This document shows, piece by piece, positions 1-10,081 of a DNA stretch of 64,000 nucleotides. Origin of the DNA: a virus; the IMG/VR virus record IMGVR_UViG_3300036770_000877, positions 40,500 to 104,499 of that record; one strand, 5' to 3'. A program made the translations under genes and the position numbers. The notes beneath the pieces are model-generated. The model did not search any database. It was not told the DNA's origin and saw nothing but the letters and a program-made list of their open reading frames with translations. Position 1 is the first letter of the stretch; each line of letters opens with the position of its first letter.

Positions 1-1304
1 AGTTCATTAAACTTTAAAACAAAAGCATCTGTAAATTCTGCAATTAGACGATTTAATTTCTTTTCTAAATTTCTTTGGGCTGGTCTAGCAACCTGCTCTT
101 TAAATGTCTTATCTGCATCTTTAGCTGCTGCAAGAGAGACGCCCTCTGGCAGACCCAGTTTTGATATTGGGGTTCTATGTGCAATTAAAATTTCATCTCT
201 ATTTGATTGACGATATTTGTTGAATGATGAATCTTGTACGTCCGCCTCAACAGCTTCCATCTTAAACTCAACCTTATTTCCTTCATCGTCTGCTGGAAGA
301 GGAATATAAATTGATCTATGGTTCTTGCCCTTTAGATTGGTCTGGAAGAACTCAAGCAATTTGCGTTCTGCTTCACGGCTAAGAGTTGCACCCTTTACTG
401 TAATTATATATCTTGGGACAGCTTTATTCTCAAAATAATCTAAATTAAATCTTGAAGCAAATTCATCTCCCGCTAGGGCAGTCTTTGCTGGAATAATATC
501 TGGCACACCATAGTATCCATTTGTTGGTGTGTACTTCTTAATGTGAATAACTTCATTAGGACGAGCATCGTCTCCAATTGGATTAGGTGTCGAATCATCT
601 TGAAAATTACGGAAGAATACTACCTTATTTCCGATTACCTGAACAAATCCATCTCTGTCCTTACGAACACGCATGGATGTTGCTGGAATATGTCCAACGA
701 AACCAATCTCTCCATTTACTTTTCGGCCAACTTCGATATAACCATTGCCAGTTGCTTCGAAATCTAGGTATACCTTTGTTAGTGTCTCTGTAAATGTATC
801 CTCTTGGTTCATTGACTCAAGTAGGTCGTACAGGTCTTCTCTCATCCGCTCTAACTTAGCACGGAATCTTTGTAGGCTTTCTGGAGTATCAGAAAGATCT
901 GCAATCTTTTCTTTCGTTGCACGAGTGTGCGAAAAATCATATCCCAAGCCAACAATATTTGCTGCCTTAGCATTACATGCCGCAAAGTGTGGCGATGATA
1001 CTTCGTAAATCTTAGCTAGATAATCTAGGTTGTATGGTGGAGTAATAACATCAAGGATGTCGTAACCCATAAGTATTTCTTGCTCATACTTTTTAGACCT
1101 TGCTTGTCCGTCTGCACCCTGTTGGAACTTCTGGATTAATCTTGTGTTCTTTCTTTTAAAGTTAGGAGAGAATCCACGATATTTAGATAGGTCCTCTGCC
1201 TTTACATAAAACGGATCTGACTCTTCTGCTGGTCTTTCTGTAAAGAAGTCTCCAGACAATACCGCAGATACTTCGTTTAAATTATCTTCTATTGCGTCTG
1301 ACAT
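1..1304 (-). CDS. Phage portal protein (3' end outside window)
   Basis: An open frame reads from an ATG at 1304 off the left edge, giving 434 residues without a stop. The product begins MSDAIEDNLNEVS and carries the style of PBSX/SPP1-type portal proteins: an N-terminal region with FYVKAEDLSKYRG, a middle YYGVPDIIPA segment followed by a SRFNLDYFENKAVPRYII stretch, and a helical C-terminal part. The portal forms the dodecameric ring through which DNA enters and leaves the capsid. The start ATG overlaps the stop of the upstream gene (TAATG), so translation is probably coupled. Terminase and capsid genes would be expected beyond the left edge. Assignment is by remembered family pattern. Confidence 0.85.
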   Translation of the reverse strand, partial: MSDAIEDNLNEVSAVLSGDFFTERPAEESDPFYVKAEDLSKYRGFSPNFKRKNTRLIQKFQQGADGQARSKKYEQEILMGYDILDVITPPYNLDYLAKIYEVSSPHFAACNAKAANIVGLGYDFSHTRATKEKIADLSDTPESLQRFRAKLERMREDLYDLLESMNQEDTFTETLTKVYLDFEATGNGYIEVGRKVNGEIGFVGHIPATSMRVRKDRDGFVQVIGNKVVFFRNFQDDSTPNPIGDDARPNEVIHIKKYTPTNGYYGVPDIIPAKTALAGDEFASRFNLDYFENKAVPRYIITVKGATLSREAERKLLEFFQTNLKGKNHRSIYIPLPADDEGNKVEFKMEAVEADVQDSSFNKYRQSNRDEILIAHRTPISKLGLPEGVSLAAAKDADKTFKEQVARPAQRNLEKKLNRLIAEFTDAFVLKFNE

Positions 1305-1633
1305 TAGTCGTTCCTCAAATTCTTTAGGCTATCTTTGTACTCACCAATATCCAGTGGATCTGGTGTTAGTCCCCACTTCAACCTCTGTTGCTGTTCTTCA
1401 TACTCTTCATCGTTAATCTTTCTTTGTCCCGACAAAAATACTGCTTGGCCTGTTTGAATGCCATAACCTTTGATAGCTTCGGTAAGAGCGTTAATTCTAT
1501 TTTGGTCTCCCTTAAATGCAGAAACTGATAAATAGTTTCCATTATCATCGCCTACCCAGCGTCCGTCTGGCATTTGCCACACATAAACCCCTAATCGGGT
1601 TTCTTCAACAATAGATGTTTTAATTGATTTCAT
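1304..1633 (-). CDS. Hypothetical protein, 109 aa, next to portal
   Basis: A 109-residue protein of unknown function between the fibre array and the portal gene. It has an N-terminal beta-rich part (TRLGVYVWQMPDGRWVGDD) and a charged C-terminus with EEYEEQQQRLKWGL. Its stop overlaps the portal start by one base, which suggests coupled expression and a head- or neck-related role. No family is recognised. Confidence 0.75.
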   Translation of the reverse strand: MKSIKTSIVEETRLGVYVWQMPDGRWVGDDNGNYLSVSAFKGDQNRINALTEAIKGYGIQTGQAVFLSGQRKINDEEYEEQQQRLKWGLTPDPLDIGEYKDSLKNLRND

Positions 1634-1693
1634 ATAGTAATGATACCATCTTTTATTGCAAATAGCCAGAGTTTGTAATAGAATATGCCAAAA

Positions 1694-4138
1694 CTATGCT
1701 CTTTGCCAGGCAACTAGGTACGGAGTAAGGCCATAATCAATTATATTAAACGCAATTTGTTCCTCGCCCAAGCTTTCTTGGGGAGACCCTACAAGAACCT
1801 CATACTCTGTTTCGGCATCAAACTGATCTAGGGTATATGCGGCCATAGCAAATAAGCCAAGAGTAATGTCCGTCTGATTTGCTCCCGCATCATCTGAACC
1901 CACATATATATTAGATCCAGCATTAATCTTTGAAGTCGACGTTAATACAACATGTACCCAATCGTTTATCATAGCTTGATTGTTAAATGATTCTTGTCCA
2001 TTTACATACATCTTAGAAAATCCTGAATGCTGCCAAGAAGTCCCGTCCCAGTATAAAGATTTTGAGCCAGACTCCAAAATGTACGTATTTGCCACTAAAG
2101 GTACATTTATCTTAAATACCATGGAAATAGACTTAGTTCCGTTAAATCCTCCAGAATCATAATTACTTGATTGAGACGGGATTGTTAAATATGAATCTCC
2201 AGATAATCTAATACCAGACTGATCTAGTCTATCTAATACTTCGACATCATCATCAAATATAATCGCATCATCGATATTTACTATTGTTGCAGATTCATTT
2301 GTATTATCTGAAACCACCCGCTTCATTCCTTGGGTATATGCATATAGACCAATGTTTGACAAGATTGGCAGATCGTCTTCGGAGTCATTAGTAAATAATG
2401 TAGCTTTTATATTATATTCCGTTACCTGATTTGCAGGGTTATCTACCAGAGTAGGCATAGAAGCCATTCTAGGCCATTGTAAGCCGTTATTATAGGTAAC
2501 TGATACATTTGATGAGGAAGTTGTATAAAAGGCCAGAGAACCGCTGTAATCGACAGCAGGCAATGTTATAAGGCCTTCTATCTTTCCATATTGAGACCAT
2601 TTAAGATTGTTATTCATCTTGAGAATGAATGTTGCTTCTTCATTATATAATGTGTAATCAGTTAAGCTTTCATTCTGAATTCCTGATTTAATTGCTATCC
2701 AAGTTACTGGACATACGGCATATAGGTCATTTACTTTTCCTACATATAAATCTGTTATTGTTTGCAAGTAGTCTACGGATGTAAATATGCTTGATCCATT
2801 TAGGTATACATTAAGAGAGCCTACTTTATTTTCTATTAGGATCTCATTCCATCCCGCCGCAGGGCTTGTTGTAGTTGTAGTATCAATACCGTTTAGACTA
2901 AAAACAAAATCATCTGAGGCATCTACTCTAATATTAAAACTCTGGCTTGACTGAAAATTATACATCGATACTAGACCTTTTTCTGGTGCTAGTGGATTAT
3001 GATAAAAGCTTAGAGATACTGCTGTACCACTTTCTGCCAATCTTATAACTGTTGATAAATCAAGGTAGGCCCCAGCCCCCAGGGACAAGCAGTTTCTGGC
3101 ATCTACTACAGAATGAGTTTCAGTACCACCAGATACCGTAGCGTGTGATATGTATCTTAAAGATACTTGATTATTTGAATTAACAAGAGCGTTATCAAAA
3201 TCAAATCCTGTCCAATTATTGGCGAACTTATAGGCTAGCAGGCAGTCTTTATTACTTGGTTCATAGTAAACCTGAGAGTTTGCATTATAGTATCTGTCTT
3301 TAAGAATTGTTTTTCTTGATAAGTTCATGTGCTCTGCTGCACGAACATAATCTAATACATATCCATATAGAGCAACTGCGTCAACTGTTATGTCGTAATT
3401 ATCAGATCCATAAGTTCTCATGGCTCCTGGGTTTTGGCTAAACTGAAATATTTCAGATAAATCTGCAGATGATTTTGTTGATACATTTACTCCATTTACA
3501 ATTAAAGATATTCCATTAGATGAATAGTTGGCAACAATGTGATATCTCCTCTTCCAGTCTGGAACCTGATAAGAAACATAATAATTTATTAGTGGGTCTG
3601 GCCTAAAATAAATCTTGTTCTTATAAACATAAACTCCATAAGGAGCTAATACTGTTGCATTTAATATTTGATCATATGTCTCAAATGCAGCTAAGACATC
3701 TGAGTATGTGTCGTAGTCGTCAATTAAATCTGTATATGTCTGTATCAAAGAGTTTTCTGATGTTTGTAAGCTGGCTTTGTTTCCAAACAATACAATTTCT
3801 TCAGAGATAGAAAGAGAGTCTTCATTTAATTTAAAATAAAGCTCTACGCTAAATGATTGATTGCTTTTTCCTTTTGTCCATAGGCTACCGTCAATCCATG
3901 ACTGTCCCGACCCTGAAGCACCTGGTATTGGATAATAAATGCTAGCAGTAGAATCTGTTAGCCTAGTACCATAAATACCATTGGCTACCAATGGTATTGC
4001 TTCATCGAATATCGATCCAGTATATGCGCCATTAGAACCACTGCCTGTGGCCTCTCTAGCTATACCAGTCGTAACGTCGTCATCTAAAGGCCAAAAAGAC
4101 AGCGGGTTCTGAGATATAATTACTTCTCTGTAACCCAT
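1694..4138 (-). CDS. Large LamG/concanavalin-like tail or fibre protein
   Basis: An 814-residue virion protein. It opens with NPLSFWPLDD, typical of LamG-like jelly-roll domains, and repeats that kind of domain near residues 350-480 and again near 640-780 (LTIPSQSSNYDSGGFNG, then VHVVLTST). Concanavalin-like lectin modules in phage proteins usually bind surface glycans or decorate fibres. It is the last large gene before the portal in the transcription order and is followed by two tiny genes. Adsorption is the likely role; the exact position in the virion cannot be told. Confidence 0.75.
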   Translation of the reverse strand: MGYREVIISQNPLSFWPLDDDVTTGIAREATGSGSNGAYTGSIFDEAIPLVANGIYGTRLTDSTASIYYPIPGASGSGQSWIDGSLWTKGKSNQSFSVELYFKLNEDSLSISEEIVLFGNKASLQTSENSLIQTYTDLIDDYDTYSDVLAAFETYDQILNATVLAPYGVYVYKNKIYFRPDPLINYYVSYQVPDWKRRYHIVANYSSNGISLIVNGVNVSTKSSADLSEIFQFSQNPGAMRTYGSDNYDITVDAVALYGYVLDYVRAAEHMNLSRKTILKDRYYNANSQVYYEPSNKDCLLAYKFANNWTGFDFDNALVNSNNQVSLRYISHATVSGGTETHSVVDARNCLSLGAGAYLDLSTVIRLAESGTAVSLSFYHNPLAPEKGLVSMYNFQSSQSFNIRVDASDDFVFSLNGIDTTTTTSPAAGWNEILIENKVGSLNVYLNGSSIFTSVDYLQTITDLYVGKVNDLYAVCPVTWIAIKSGIQNESLTDYTLYNEEATFILKMNNNLKWSQYGKIEGLITLPAVDYSGSLAFYTTSSSNVSVTYNNGLQWPRMASMPTLVDNPANQVTEYNIKATLFTNDSEDDLPILSNIGLYAYTQGMKRVVSDNTNESATIVNIDDAIIFDDDVEVLDRLDQSGIRLSGDSYLTIPSQSSNYDSGGFNGTKSISMVFKINVPLVANTYILESGSKSLYWDGTSWQHSGFSKMYVNGQESFNNQAMINDWVHVVLTSTSKINAGSNIYVGSDDAGANQTDITLGLFAMAAYTLDQFDAETEYEVLVGSPQESLGEEQIAFNIIDYGLTPYLVAWQRA

Positions 4139-4152
4139 AATATTCCCTACTA

Positions 4153-4356
4153 CTAAGCTAGAACAGCTGTTATTTGAGCTTGCTTTTCTGCAATTGAAGC
4201 ATTGAGCTCAGCAATCTTATCTGAGTCAGGAGATGTCTTTGCATTTTCTGCAATTTTTTCTACCTCAAGTGCGTACATCTGGTATTCAAGACTTCTTGCA
4301 GCCGCCTCTTGGATAGCTGTTTTTTCGTCTTCAGTTAGTTTTGTGTATGTTGGCAT
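4153..4356 (-). CDS. Small alpha-helical protein, 67 aa
   Basis: A 67-residue Ala/Glu/Lys-rich protein predicted to be almost entirely helical (ending IAELNASIAEKQAQITAVLA), with a good ribosome binding site (GGAGG) upstream. It lies between the LamG and Fn3 fibre genes. It could be a fibre-assembly helper or small virion component. No family is recognised. Confidence 0.65.
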   Translation of the reverse strand: MPTYTKLTEDEKTAIQEAAARSLEYQMYALEVEKIAENAKTSPDSDKIAELNASIAEKQAQITAVLA

Positions 4357-4386
4357 TTTTCCTCCTTTCCAAATTATATCAGTATA

Positions 4387-4575
4387 TTATAAATCTGACA
4401 ATAGGTCTTGGCACACCTGCTTTTTTAATATAGCATCGTCCAATATTAACCTATTTGATTCTTTATCAGGGCCAACCTCATCTGCATATGGGGTAAGCCT
4501 TTCTATTAAATCTTCTAGTCTCTGTATTTCAGATAACAAGAATTCTGTTTTATCGCTTATGTTCATTATAGCCAC
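4387..4575 (-). CDS. Small coiled-coil protein, 62 aa
   Basis: A 62-residue helical protein with heptad-like spacing (LLSEIQRLEDLIERLTPYA). Its start lies inside the end of the upstream Fn3 fibre gene (10-base overlap), so it is probably co-translated with it. Function unknown; a chaperone or connector for the fibre is possible. Confidence 0.6.
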   Translation of the reverse strand: MAIMNISDKTEFLLSEIQRLEDLIERLTPYADEVGPDKESNRLILDDAILKKQVCQDLLSDL

Positions 4576-6602
4576 GCAGTATAACTTGAGTAGGAAGAGT
4601 TTCCTGCAGAGTTAGTTGCTCTTGCCCTCCATCTAGCATAAGAATAAGTTGAGCTATTTCTTGTAACTGTTTTTGTTCCGCTTCCGCTTACGCTACCAGA
4701 AGCAGAAGCTTCAACGGTAGAGGTATTGGAATCAGAAAGTTGTAGATCCCAGTCATAACCAGTTGGTGTTCCACCAGAACCCTGGTTAATTGTAAGAGTC
4801 CAAGTATAGTATCCGTTTATGTATCCATCATAATTATTTGACACCGACGGTACCCCAGGAGTTGTAACTGCAGATGTTGTAGATGCAGTAGCTGGACCAG
4901 ACCAAGCGGAAGTTCCCCCTGGACCAACTGATCTAACCCAAACATACCATGTTGTTCCAGATGCTAAACCACTAATTGTTTTAGATGTACCAGTTTGATT
5001 AAAATCTACATAACTTCCTGGATTATAGTTGGTGCTATTATAGTAAATATCATATGAAGTAGTATTAGCCATTGCATTCCAAGATGCCGTTATTGAAGAT
5101 GTTCCTCCAGAAGATGCACTTAGTCCAGTAGGAGCGCTTGGTGCTGGTACTGGATATGTTCCAGAACTTGTTCCAGTTCCGCTAGTAGCATCAGACAAAC
5201 TAAGGCTACTTGATCCAGATAGTGTTCCAGCTAACGAGGCCCCCGTTGTATAAGCAGTAACTGAAGAAACAGATATATTAGTTCCAGCAAGTGTCAGGGA
5301 GTTTCCATTCACCTGTTGACTTCCAGAAGATCCATCTGCAACATAACTAACAATATAATAAGAAGCTCCACTAGAACTTGTCCAAGATATCGTTGCCTGC
5401 TTATTTGTATTTACTGCATAAACTCCTACAGAGTAACTGCTACCTGGTGTTGCTCCCCAGTTATCATTTGTAACATATCTAGCATTAGATCTGTATCCTT
5501 CTGAACCGCCGCTGATATAAGAAAAATAATAACTAGCATTAGATGTAGCATTCCAGGTATAACTAACGTTGTTTGAGGCAAATGTTAGTCCAGAAACTGA
5601 TGGTGTACCAGGAGTTGCTGTAGCATTTGATATGCTATAAGTAAAAGCACTTAATGTTGTAATTGTTGCAGTTGAGCTATAAGTATATCCAGATCTTTTA
5701 TCTGAAGTTGCTACAGAATACTGTACTGCGTAACCTTGATAATTTGTCGATCTTGGTGCAATTGTATAAAAAGTTGTAGACGAGTTAGCGTTGGTATAAA
5801 TTTCCGTTATTGTTTGACCAACTGAATACCCAGATGCCGAAACAGTTTTCCAAGGGGATCCCGATCCAAAAGTACCAACCCAAATTTCATATGAAGAAGC
5901 TCCAGCTACATGCTGCCACTGAATAATAACCTGCCTGTTTGAATTAACAGATCTAATACCTACTTGAACATTTCCAGCCGTACCAGTTCCAGAATATGTT
6001 CTATTTATTTGATCAAAGCTAGATATAGAACCGTTAGTTGTAGTATATTCATAAGCGGTTGTATTTGCGGTTGCTGACCATGATCCAGAGTAGGTACCCG
6101 TCCCAGTACTAATGCTTACAGAACTTGGAGAGCTTGGTGTAATTGTATAATCATAAACTGTTGCGGATGCAAGATATGGCAACTCTATAACTGATGTAGA
6201 AACTGTAATAGGTGTTTGACCTCTACTGTTTGTTGCTGTTATGGTTACTGAAATAACTGTTTCAACATCATCTGATGTAGTTGTATACGTTTGAGATGTT
6301 GCACCAGATATATTTGCGCCATTTCTTTTCCATTGATAAGAGTATGAAGTTGGATTATATGCATCTTCATTTCTCCAAGTACCGCTACTAATTGAATAAG
6401 TTGATCCTAGTCTTCCTATAGAACCAACTGTAGCCACTATAGATGGGTATACAATTATGGATGGGTATTCTGGATAATTAATCTTCCATGAAGATCCATT
6501 CCAAATCCATCCTCTTACGGCTTTTTTAAATGTAGAATTGTTATAAACATTTAATTTTATTGCTTGCTTAAAATCTGAACCATTGTATATTTTTAAAGCC
6601 AT
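4566..6602 (-). CDS. Fibronectin type III-repeat fibre protein
   Basis: A 678-residue Ser/Thr/Tyr-rich protein. The N-terminus is a short anchor (MALKIYNGSDFKQAIKLNVY and a related GWIWNGSSWK motif), followed by an Ig-like segment (YSYQWKRNGANISGATSQTY, residues about 85-105) and several Fn3-like units, the clearest near residues 500-580 (PSAPTGLSASSGG, then TSYDIYYNS and GTTWYVWVRS). Such arrays form extended rods in phage tail fibres. It abuts the next fibre gene with two bases between them. Confidence 0.75.
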   Translation of the reverse strand: MALKIYNGSDFKQAIKLNVYNNSTFKKAVRGWIWNGSSWKINYPEYPSIIVYPSIVATVGSIGRLGSTYSISSGTWRNEDAYNPTSYSYQWKRNGANISGATSQTYTTTSDDVETVISVTITATNSRGQTPITVSTSVIELPYLASATVYDYTITPSSPSSVSISTGTGTYSGSWSATANTTAYEYTTTNGSISSFDQINRTYSGTGTAGNVQVGIRSVNSNRQVIIQWQHVAGASSYEIWVGTFGSGSPWKTVSASGYSVGQTITEIYTNANSSTTFYTIAPRSTNYQGYAVQYSVATSDKRSGYTYSSTATITTLSAFTYSISNATATPGTPSVSGLTFASNNVSYTWNATSNASYYFSYISGGSEGYRSNARYVTNDNWGATPGSSYSVGVYAVNTNKQATISWTSSSGASYYIVSYVADGSSGSQQVNGNSLTLAGTNISVSSVTAYTTGASLAGTLSGSSSLSLSDATSGTGTSSGTYPVPAPSAPTGLSASSGGTSSITASWNAMANTTSYDIYYNSTNYNPGSYVDFNQTGTSKTISGLASGTTWYVWVRSVGPGGTSAWSGPATASTTSAVTTPGVPSVSNNYDGYINGYYTWTLTINQGSGGTPTGYDWDLQLSDSNTSTVEASASGSVSGSGTKTVTRNSSTYSYARWRARATNSAGNSSYSSYTAWL

Positions 6603-6604
6603 GG

Positions 6605-8500
6605 TTAAGCCTCATGCTGTATATATATGTCGCCAGCAACTAGATTAGAAACTGGTTGTGTTCCACTGCTATTATAATAAACCTTATTAGCATTTCCAGG
6701 TGTTGTACCATTAGAGTATGCTGATGTTGTTATTTGTGCCCATGAAGCCGTGGTGCCATTTGTTGTAAGAAAATAACCAGAAAATCCAGATTGAGAAGGA
6801 AGATCACTTACCGTAGTAGATCCACCCAAAGTAACGTTAGTTCCATTAATTGTTATGTAGTTATATTCTAGTTCGCTATTTAATACACTTGCTGTGCTTG
6901 TCAATATACCCGATGAATTTGTTTTTACAAATCCAGATATTACAAGCGGGGTTGTTATTGAACCAGTAAATATTGGAGATTCTGATGGAGCACGAGTATC
7001 TATTTGATCTTGTAAGTTGCTTTTAGCATTATCTAGATATGATATCTCTGTATCGGTAATATTTGCTACCGCATTTTGTAATTTTACCCATGTGCCACCG
7101 TGGGCAAAACTCATAGTCCCATCTTGATGAGAGTGTGCTAGTGCACCATGATATGTTGAAGCACTTGGAAACTCTGTCTGATTGTTGTAATAAAAAGGAA
7201 TTATATTTGAAACAGCTGGTGCTGTAATTGCCCCTGTATCAGATATAGTTACAAGAGAGTCTTGTAAAAGCTTACCAGTTGTAGCATCAAATCTTACTAT
7301 TGCGTTATCTGTTGAAGAAGCTGGACCTACTACATCTCCTAAACCGCCGCCTGTTGATGTTACCGTTGCCCATGAAACGCTTGTTCCATCTGTAGTTAAA
7401 TACTTACCAGAATTTCCTGTTTGTGATGGATAAACTCCGCTTAATGTTGCTCCAGTAAAATTAACACTTCCAGTAAATGTTGGGGAAGCTAGTGGTGCCT
7501 TTAAGTCTAAAGCAGACTGAGTAGCGGTAGATATTGGCTTGTTAGCATCTGATGTATTATCGACATTTGCTAACCCAACCATTCCTTTTGTAATACCAGA
7601 TACCGTTCCTGTAAATGTTGGATTATTTAATGGGGCTTTTGCTGCCAAAGAGTTTGTTACGGTTGTGGCAAATGATGCGTCTCCGCCTAATGCGTCTGAT
7701 AATTCTTTTAATGTATCTAGGGCTGCTGGAGCAGAGTTTACAAGATTGGATATTGCTGTATCTGTATATATGTTTGCTGCTGATTGTGCTGCCGCCGCAG
7801 ATCCATCTGCGTCATACAGAATGTCTGCTTCTGATTGTGTTAAATATTGTGGATGTGGGTCTGCTGCTGCTAGGTGTCCAGAAAGATCTCCACCAGTAGC
7901 ACTAATTGTAATTGTGTCTGTAAGTGGATCTGTTGTAATTGTAACATTGCTTCCAGCGGTAAGATTAAGAGTGTCAACTGTAGAGTCTGCAGATACTGTA
8001 GTCTGACCTGAAACTGCTATGTTAGAAAATGTATTTGGAACTACTGTTCCTACTGCTGCAACGTTTGCCCATTTGGTTCCTGTTGCAGTTGTGGAGTCGG
8101 AAACCAAAACATAATCGTTGGTTCCTGGAGTAATAATAGAAACACCGCCAGCGGTACCAATTGGGATAGCTCCCTTTACTCCGCTAATTGCTGATGTATT
8201 TAAATAATCTGTATGGACATGTGATAACCCTGAATAAAGGGTGTCATGTGTATGTGTATTTTGAGAATATCCTGCAAGGTCTGACGTCTCTAGGTATTCT
8301 GTATGGGTATGTGTTGTATTTGCATAAACCCCCTCATGTGTGTGAGTGGTTGTAGCGTAAACGCCATTATGAGTGTGGGTAGTCTGTGAATAATTATTTA
8401 AACTAGTATCTACTGCTTGTGCGAGTAATTGAATGTCCTGTGGGACATTTGGGTCATCAGACGAGGTGGGATATGGGAATCCCTTACTGGTATTTGGCAT
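6605..8500 (-). CDS. Trimeric-type tail fibre with His-pair repeats
   Basis: A 631-residue fibre protein. Residues about 38-105 hold repeated His-Thr-His units (TTHTHNGVYA, TTHTHEGVYA, HTHTEYLETS, HTHDTLYSG), reminiscent of His-rich metal-binding repeats in trimeric phage spikes. The middle contains PLNNPTFTGTVSG and the unit APAALDTLKELSDALGGDASF, which recurs in three other fibre genes here. A good ribosome binding site (AAGGAG) precedes the start. It is likely a homotrimeric fibre shaft. Confidence 0.75.
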   Translation of the reverse strand: MPNTSKGFPYPTSSDDPNVPQDIQLLAQAVDTSLNNYSQTTHTHNGVYATTTHTHEGVYANTTHTHTEYLETSDLAGYSQNTHTHDTLYSGLSHVHTDYLNTSAISGVKGAIPIGTAGGVSIITPGTNDYVLVSDSTTATGTKWANVAAVGTVVPNTFSNIAVSGQTTVSADSTVDTLNLTAGSNVTITTDPLTDTITISATGGDLSGHLAAADPHPQYLTQSEADILYDADGSAAAAQSAANIYTDTAISNLVNSAPAALDTLKELSDALGGDASFATTVTNSLAAKAPLNNPTFTGTVSGITKGMVGLANVDNTSDANKPISTATQSALDLKAPLASPTFTGSVNFTGATLSGVYPSQTGNSGKYLTTDGTSVSWATVTSTGGGLGDVVGPASSTDNAIVRFDATTGKLLQDSLVTISDTGAITAPAVSNIIPFYYNNQTEFPSASTYHGALAHSHQDGTMSFAHGGTWVKLQNAVANITDTEISYLDNAKSNLQDQIDTRAPSESPIFTGSITTPLVISGFVKTNSSGILTSTASVLNSELEYNYITINGTNVTLGGSTTVSDLPSQSGFSGYFLTTNGTTASWAQITTSAYSNGTTPGNANKVYYNSSGTQPVSNLVAGDIYIQHEA

Positions 8501-8542
8501 TTATTCTCCTTGGTCTATTATACCAATTATAAGTGCTAAAGG

Positions 8543-10081
8543 CTAAGAAAAGCTTATTGTTCCTGAACCAGACGTAAATGATGTTACTTTATATCCAGCA
8601 ACTGCTGTAGATGTTGAATATGCTAATCCAGCAGAGACATTTATTGTCTTATCATTTGGATATTTAACAATCACTATACCAGAACCACCATTTCTACCAT
8701 AGTTAGTTGTATCTGTTCCTCCGCCGCCACCAGAACCAGTATTAGATGATGCAGCTGTAGCAGTAGTACCTTCTTGCTGACCACCGCCTTGTCCTGCTCC
8801 AGCACCTCCAGGAGCTCCACCTCCTACGTGTCCACCTCCACCACCGCCTGCTGCGTATACTACAGATGATCCAGTAATTGTTGAAGTAAACCCACTTCCT
8901 CCAGCACCTCCACGAGCAGCGCTAGTTCCATTTAATCCTGCGCTACCTTTACCACCTCCACCGCCTGCTCCTGCTGCGCTTCCTATATAACCAGCTCCTC
9001 CAGAATTACCTTGACCAGATGTTCCAGCACCTCCAGAAGACCCCTGACATCCCGCACCACCACCTGAACCACCAGGTCTACCATTGTTATCGTGTGGACC
9101 TCCTCCACCACCACCAACTGTTGTTAAATTATGAAATACTGAACTCTCTCCGTCTGTTCCATAACCAATCGACCCAGTTCTACCAAGGCCTCCAGATCCA
9201 ACTGTTACTGTGTAAGACAATGAAGGTGTAATAGATGTTGATCCAGAAAGAAGACCTCCAGCTCCACCGCCTCCGCCGCCTTCTCTATATGCTCCATTAC
9301 CCAATCCTCCTCCACCTCCACCTGCAACAACAAGATAATCTGTTGTAAATGGTTGTGGAACTATAGAGGTAATGCTAAATGTTCTTGATGTAGGTTGGTT
9401 CGACCCATCACTTGCATTAAGAGTAAATGTATATGTCGTATCTGAAGAAATGTCTGGCAATGTTCCAGATATAACTCCTGTTGATGAATTTAACGTTATT
9501 CCAGAAGGTAAGGTAGAGCCACTTGCTAGAGAATAGGTAATACTATTATTTTCTTCATCAGAAGCTGCGACTGAAACAGATATTGATGTTTGTTCATAAA
9601 ATGCACCTAAAGAACCACTTGATGTTGTCCAAATTGGTGAATCATTAACAGTAACTATATCATAGTAAACTCCATAAAGATTTGATGGATTTGTAACCTT
9701 AATATCATAGGGTTCTTTATCTTTTGATAACGGTCCAAACTGGGCCTGTATTAACTGTGTGTTTGATACAGTTGTAGTAGTTGCAACATATTCCGTTCCG
9801 TCATTTCCTACCAAAGTTGCAACTGCTCCAGTAGCAAAAGCAGTTCCTGTTATGTTTAATGAGTTAACAGAATTTGTTTCAAGAACTGAGCCAGTGTACC
9901 CTACAACCCCTGGAGTTTCTGCAATTATATTTTGCCAACCATAAGTGGGCCCTGTATAAAGCTCAAGTCTTTGAAGCTCACCATTTGAATATAATTTTCC
10001 AACCCCTGGATTTGCTGGACGACCAGCTGTATTACCATAGGGAATTCCTCCACCAGTAATATCTGAGAATTTAATTGTCAT
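8543..10081 (-). CDS. Glycine-rich adhesin with Ig-like and IPT-like domains
   Basis: A 512-residue protein. The N-terminal anchor (GGGIPYGNTAGRPANPG) is shared with other fibre genes here, followed by an IPT-like region (residues about 55-140) and a putative Ig module with SGSTLPSGITLNSSTGVISG. Residues about 240-470 are a glycine-rich domain with poly-Gly runs, as in polyglycine-II adhesins such as T-even gp38. The start at 10081 is preferred because ATGA overlaps the previous stop with GGAG in place; an ATG at 10093 gives four more residues. Likely receptor recognition. Confidence 0.75.
   Translation of the reverse strand: MTIKFSDITGGGIPYGNTAGRPANPGVGKLYSNGELQRLELYTGPTYGWQNIIAETPGVVGYTGSVLETNSVNSLNITGTAFATGAVATLVGNDGTEYVATTTTVSNTQLIQAQFGPLSKDKEPYDIKVTNPSNLYGVYYDIVTVNDSPIWTTSSGSLGAFYEQTSISVSVAASDEENNSITYSLASGSTLPSGITLNSSTGVISGTLPDISSDTTYTFTLNASDGSNQPTSRTFSITSIVPQPFTTDYLVVAGGGGGGLGNGAYREGGGGGGAGGLLSGSTSITPSLSYTVTVGSGGLGRTGSIGYGTDGESSVFHNLTTVGGGGGGPHDNNGRPGGSGGGAGCQGSSGGAGTSGQGNSGGAGYIGSAAGAGGGGGKGSAGLNGTSAARGGAGGSGFTSTITGSSVVYAAGGGGGGHVGGGAPGGAGAGQGGGQQEGTTATAASSNTGSGGGGGTDTTNYGRNGGSGIVIVKYPNDKTINVSAGLAYSTSTAVAGYKVTSFTSGSGTISFS

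Noticed and set aside
7539-8006. 155-codon plus-strand frame inside the 631-aa fibre gene
   Set aside because: It is the complement of a low-complexity fibre gene, without a ribosome binding site; the coding pattern is on the minus strand.
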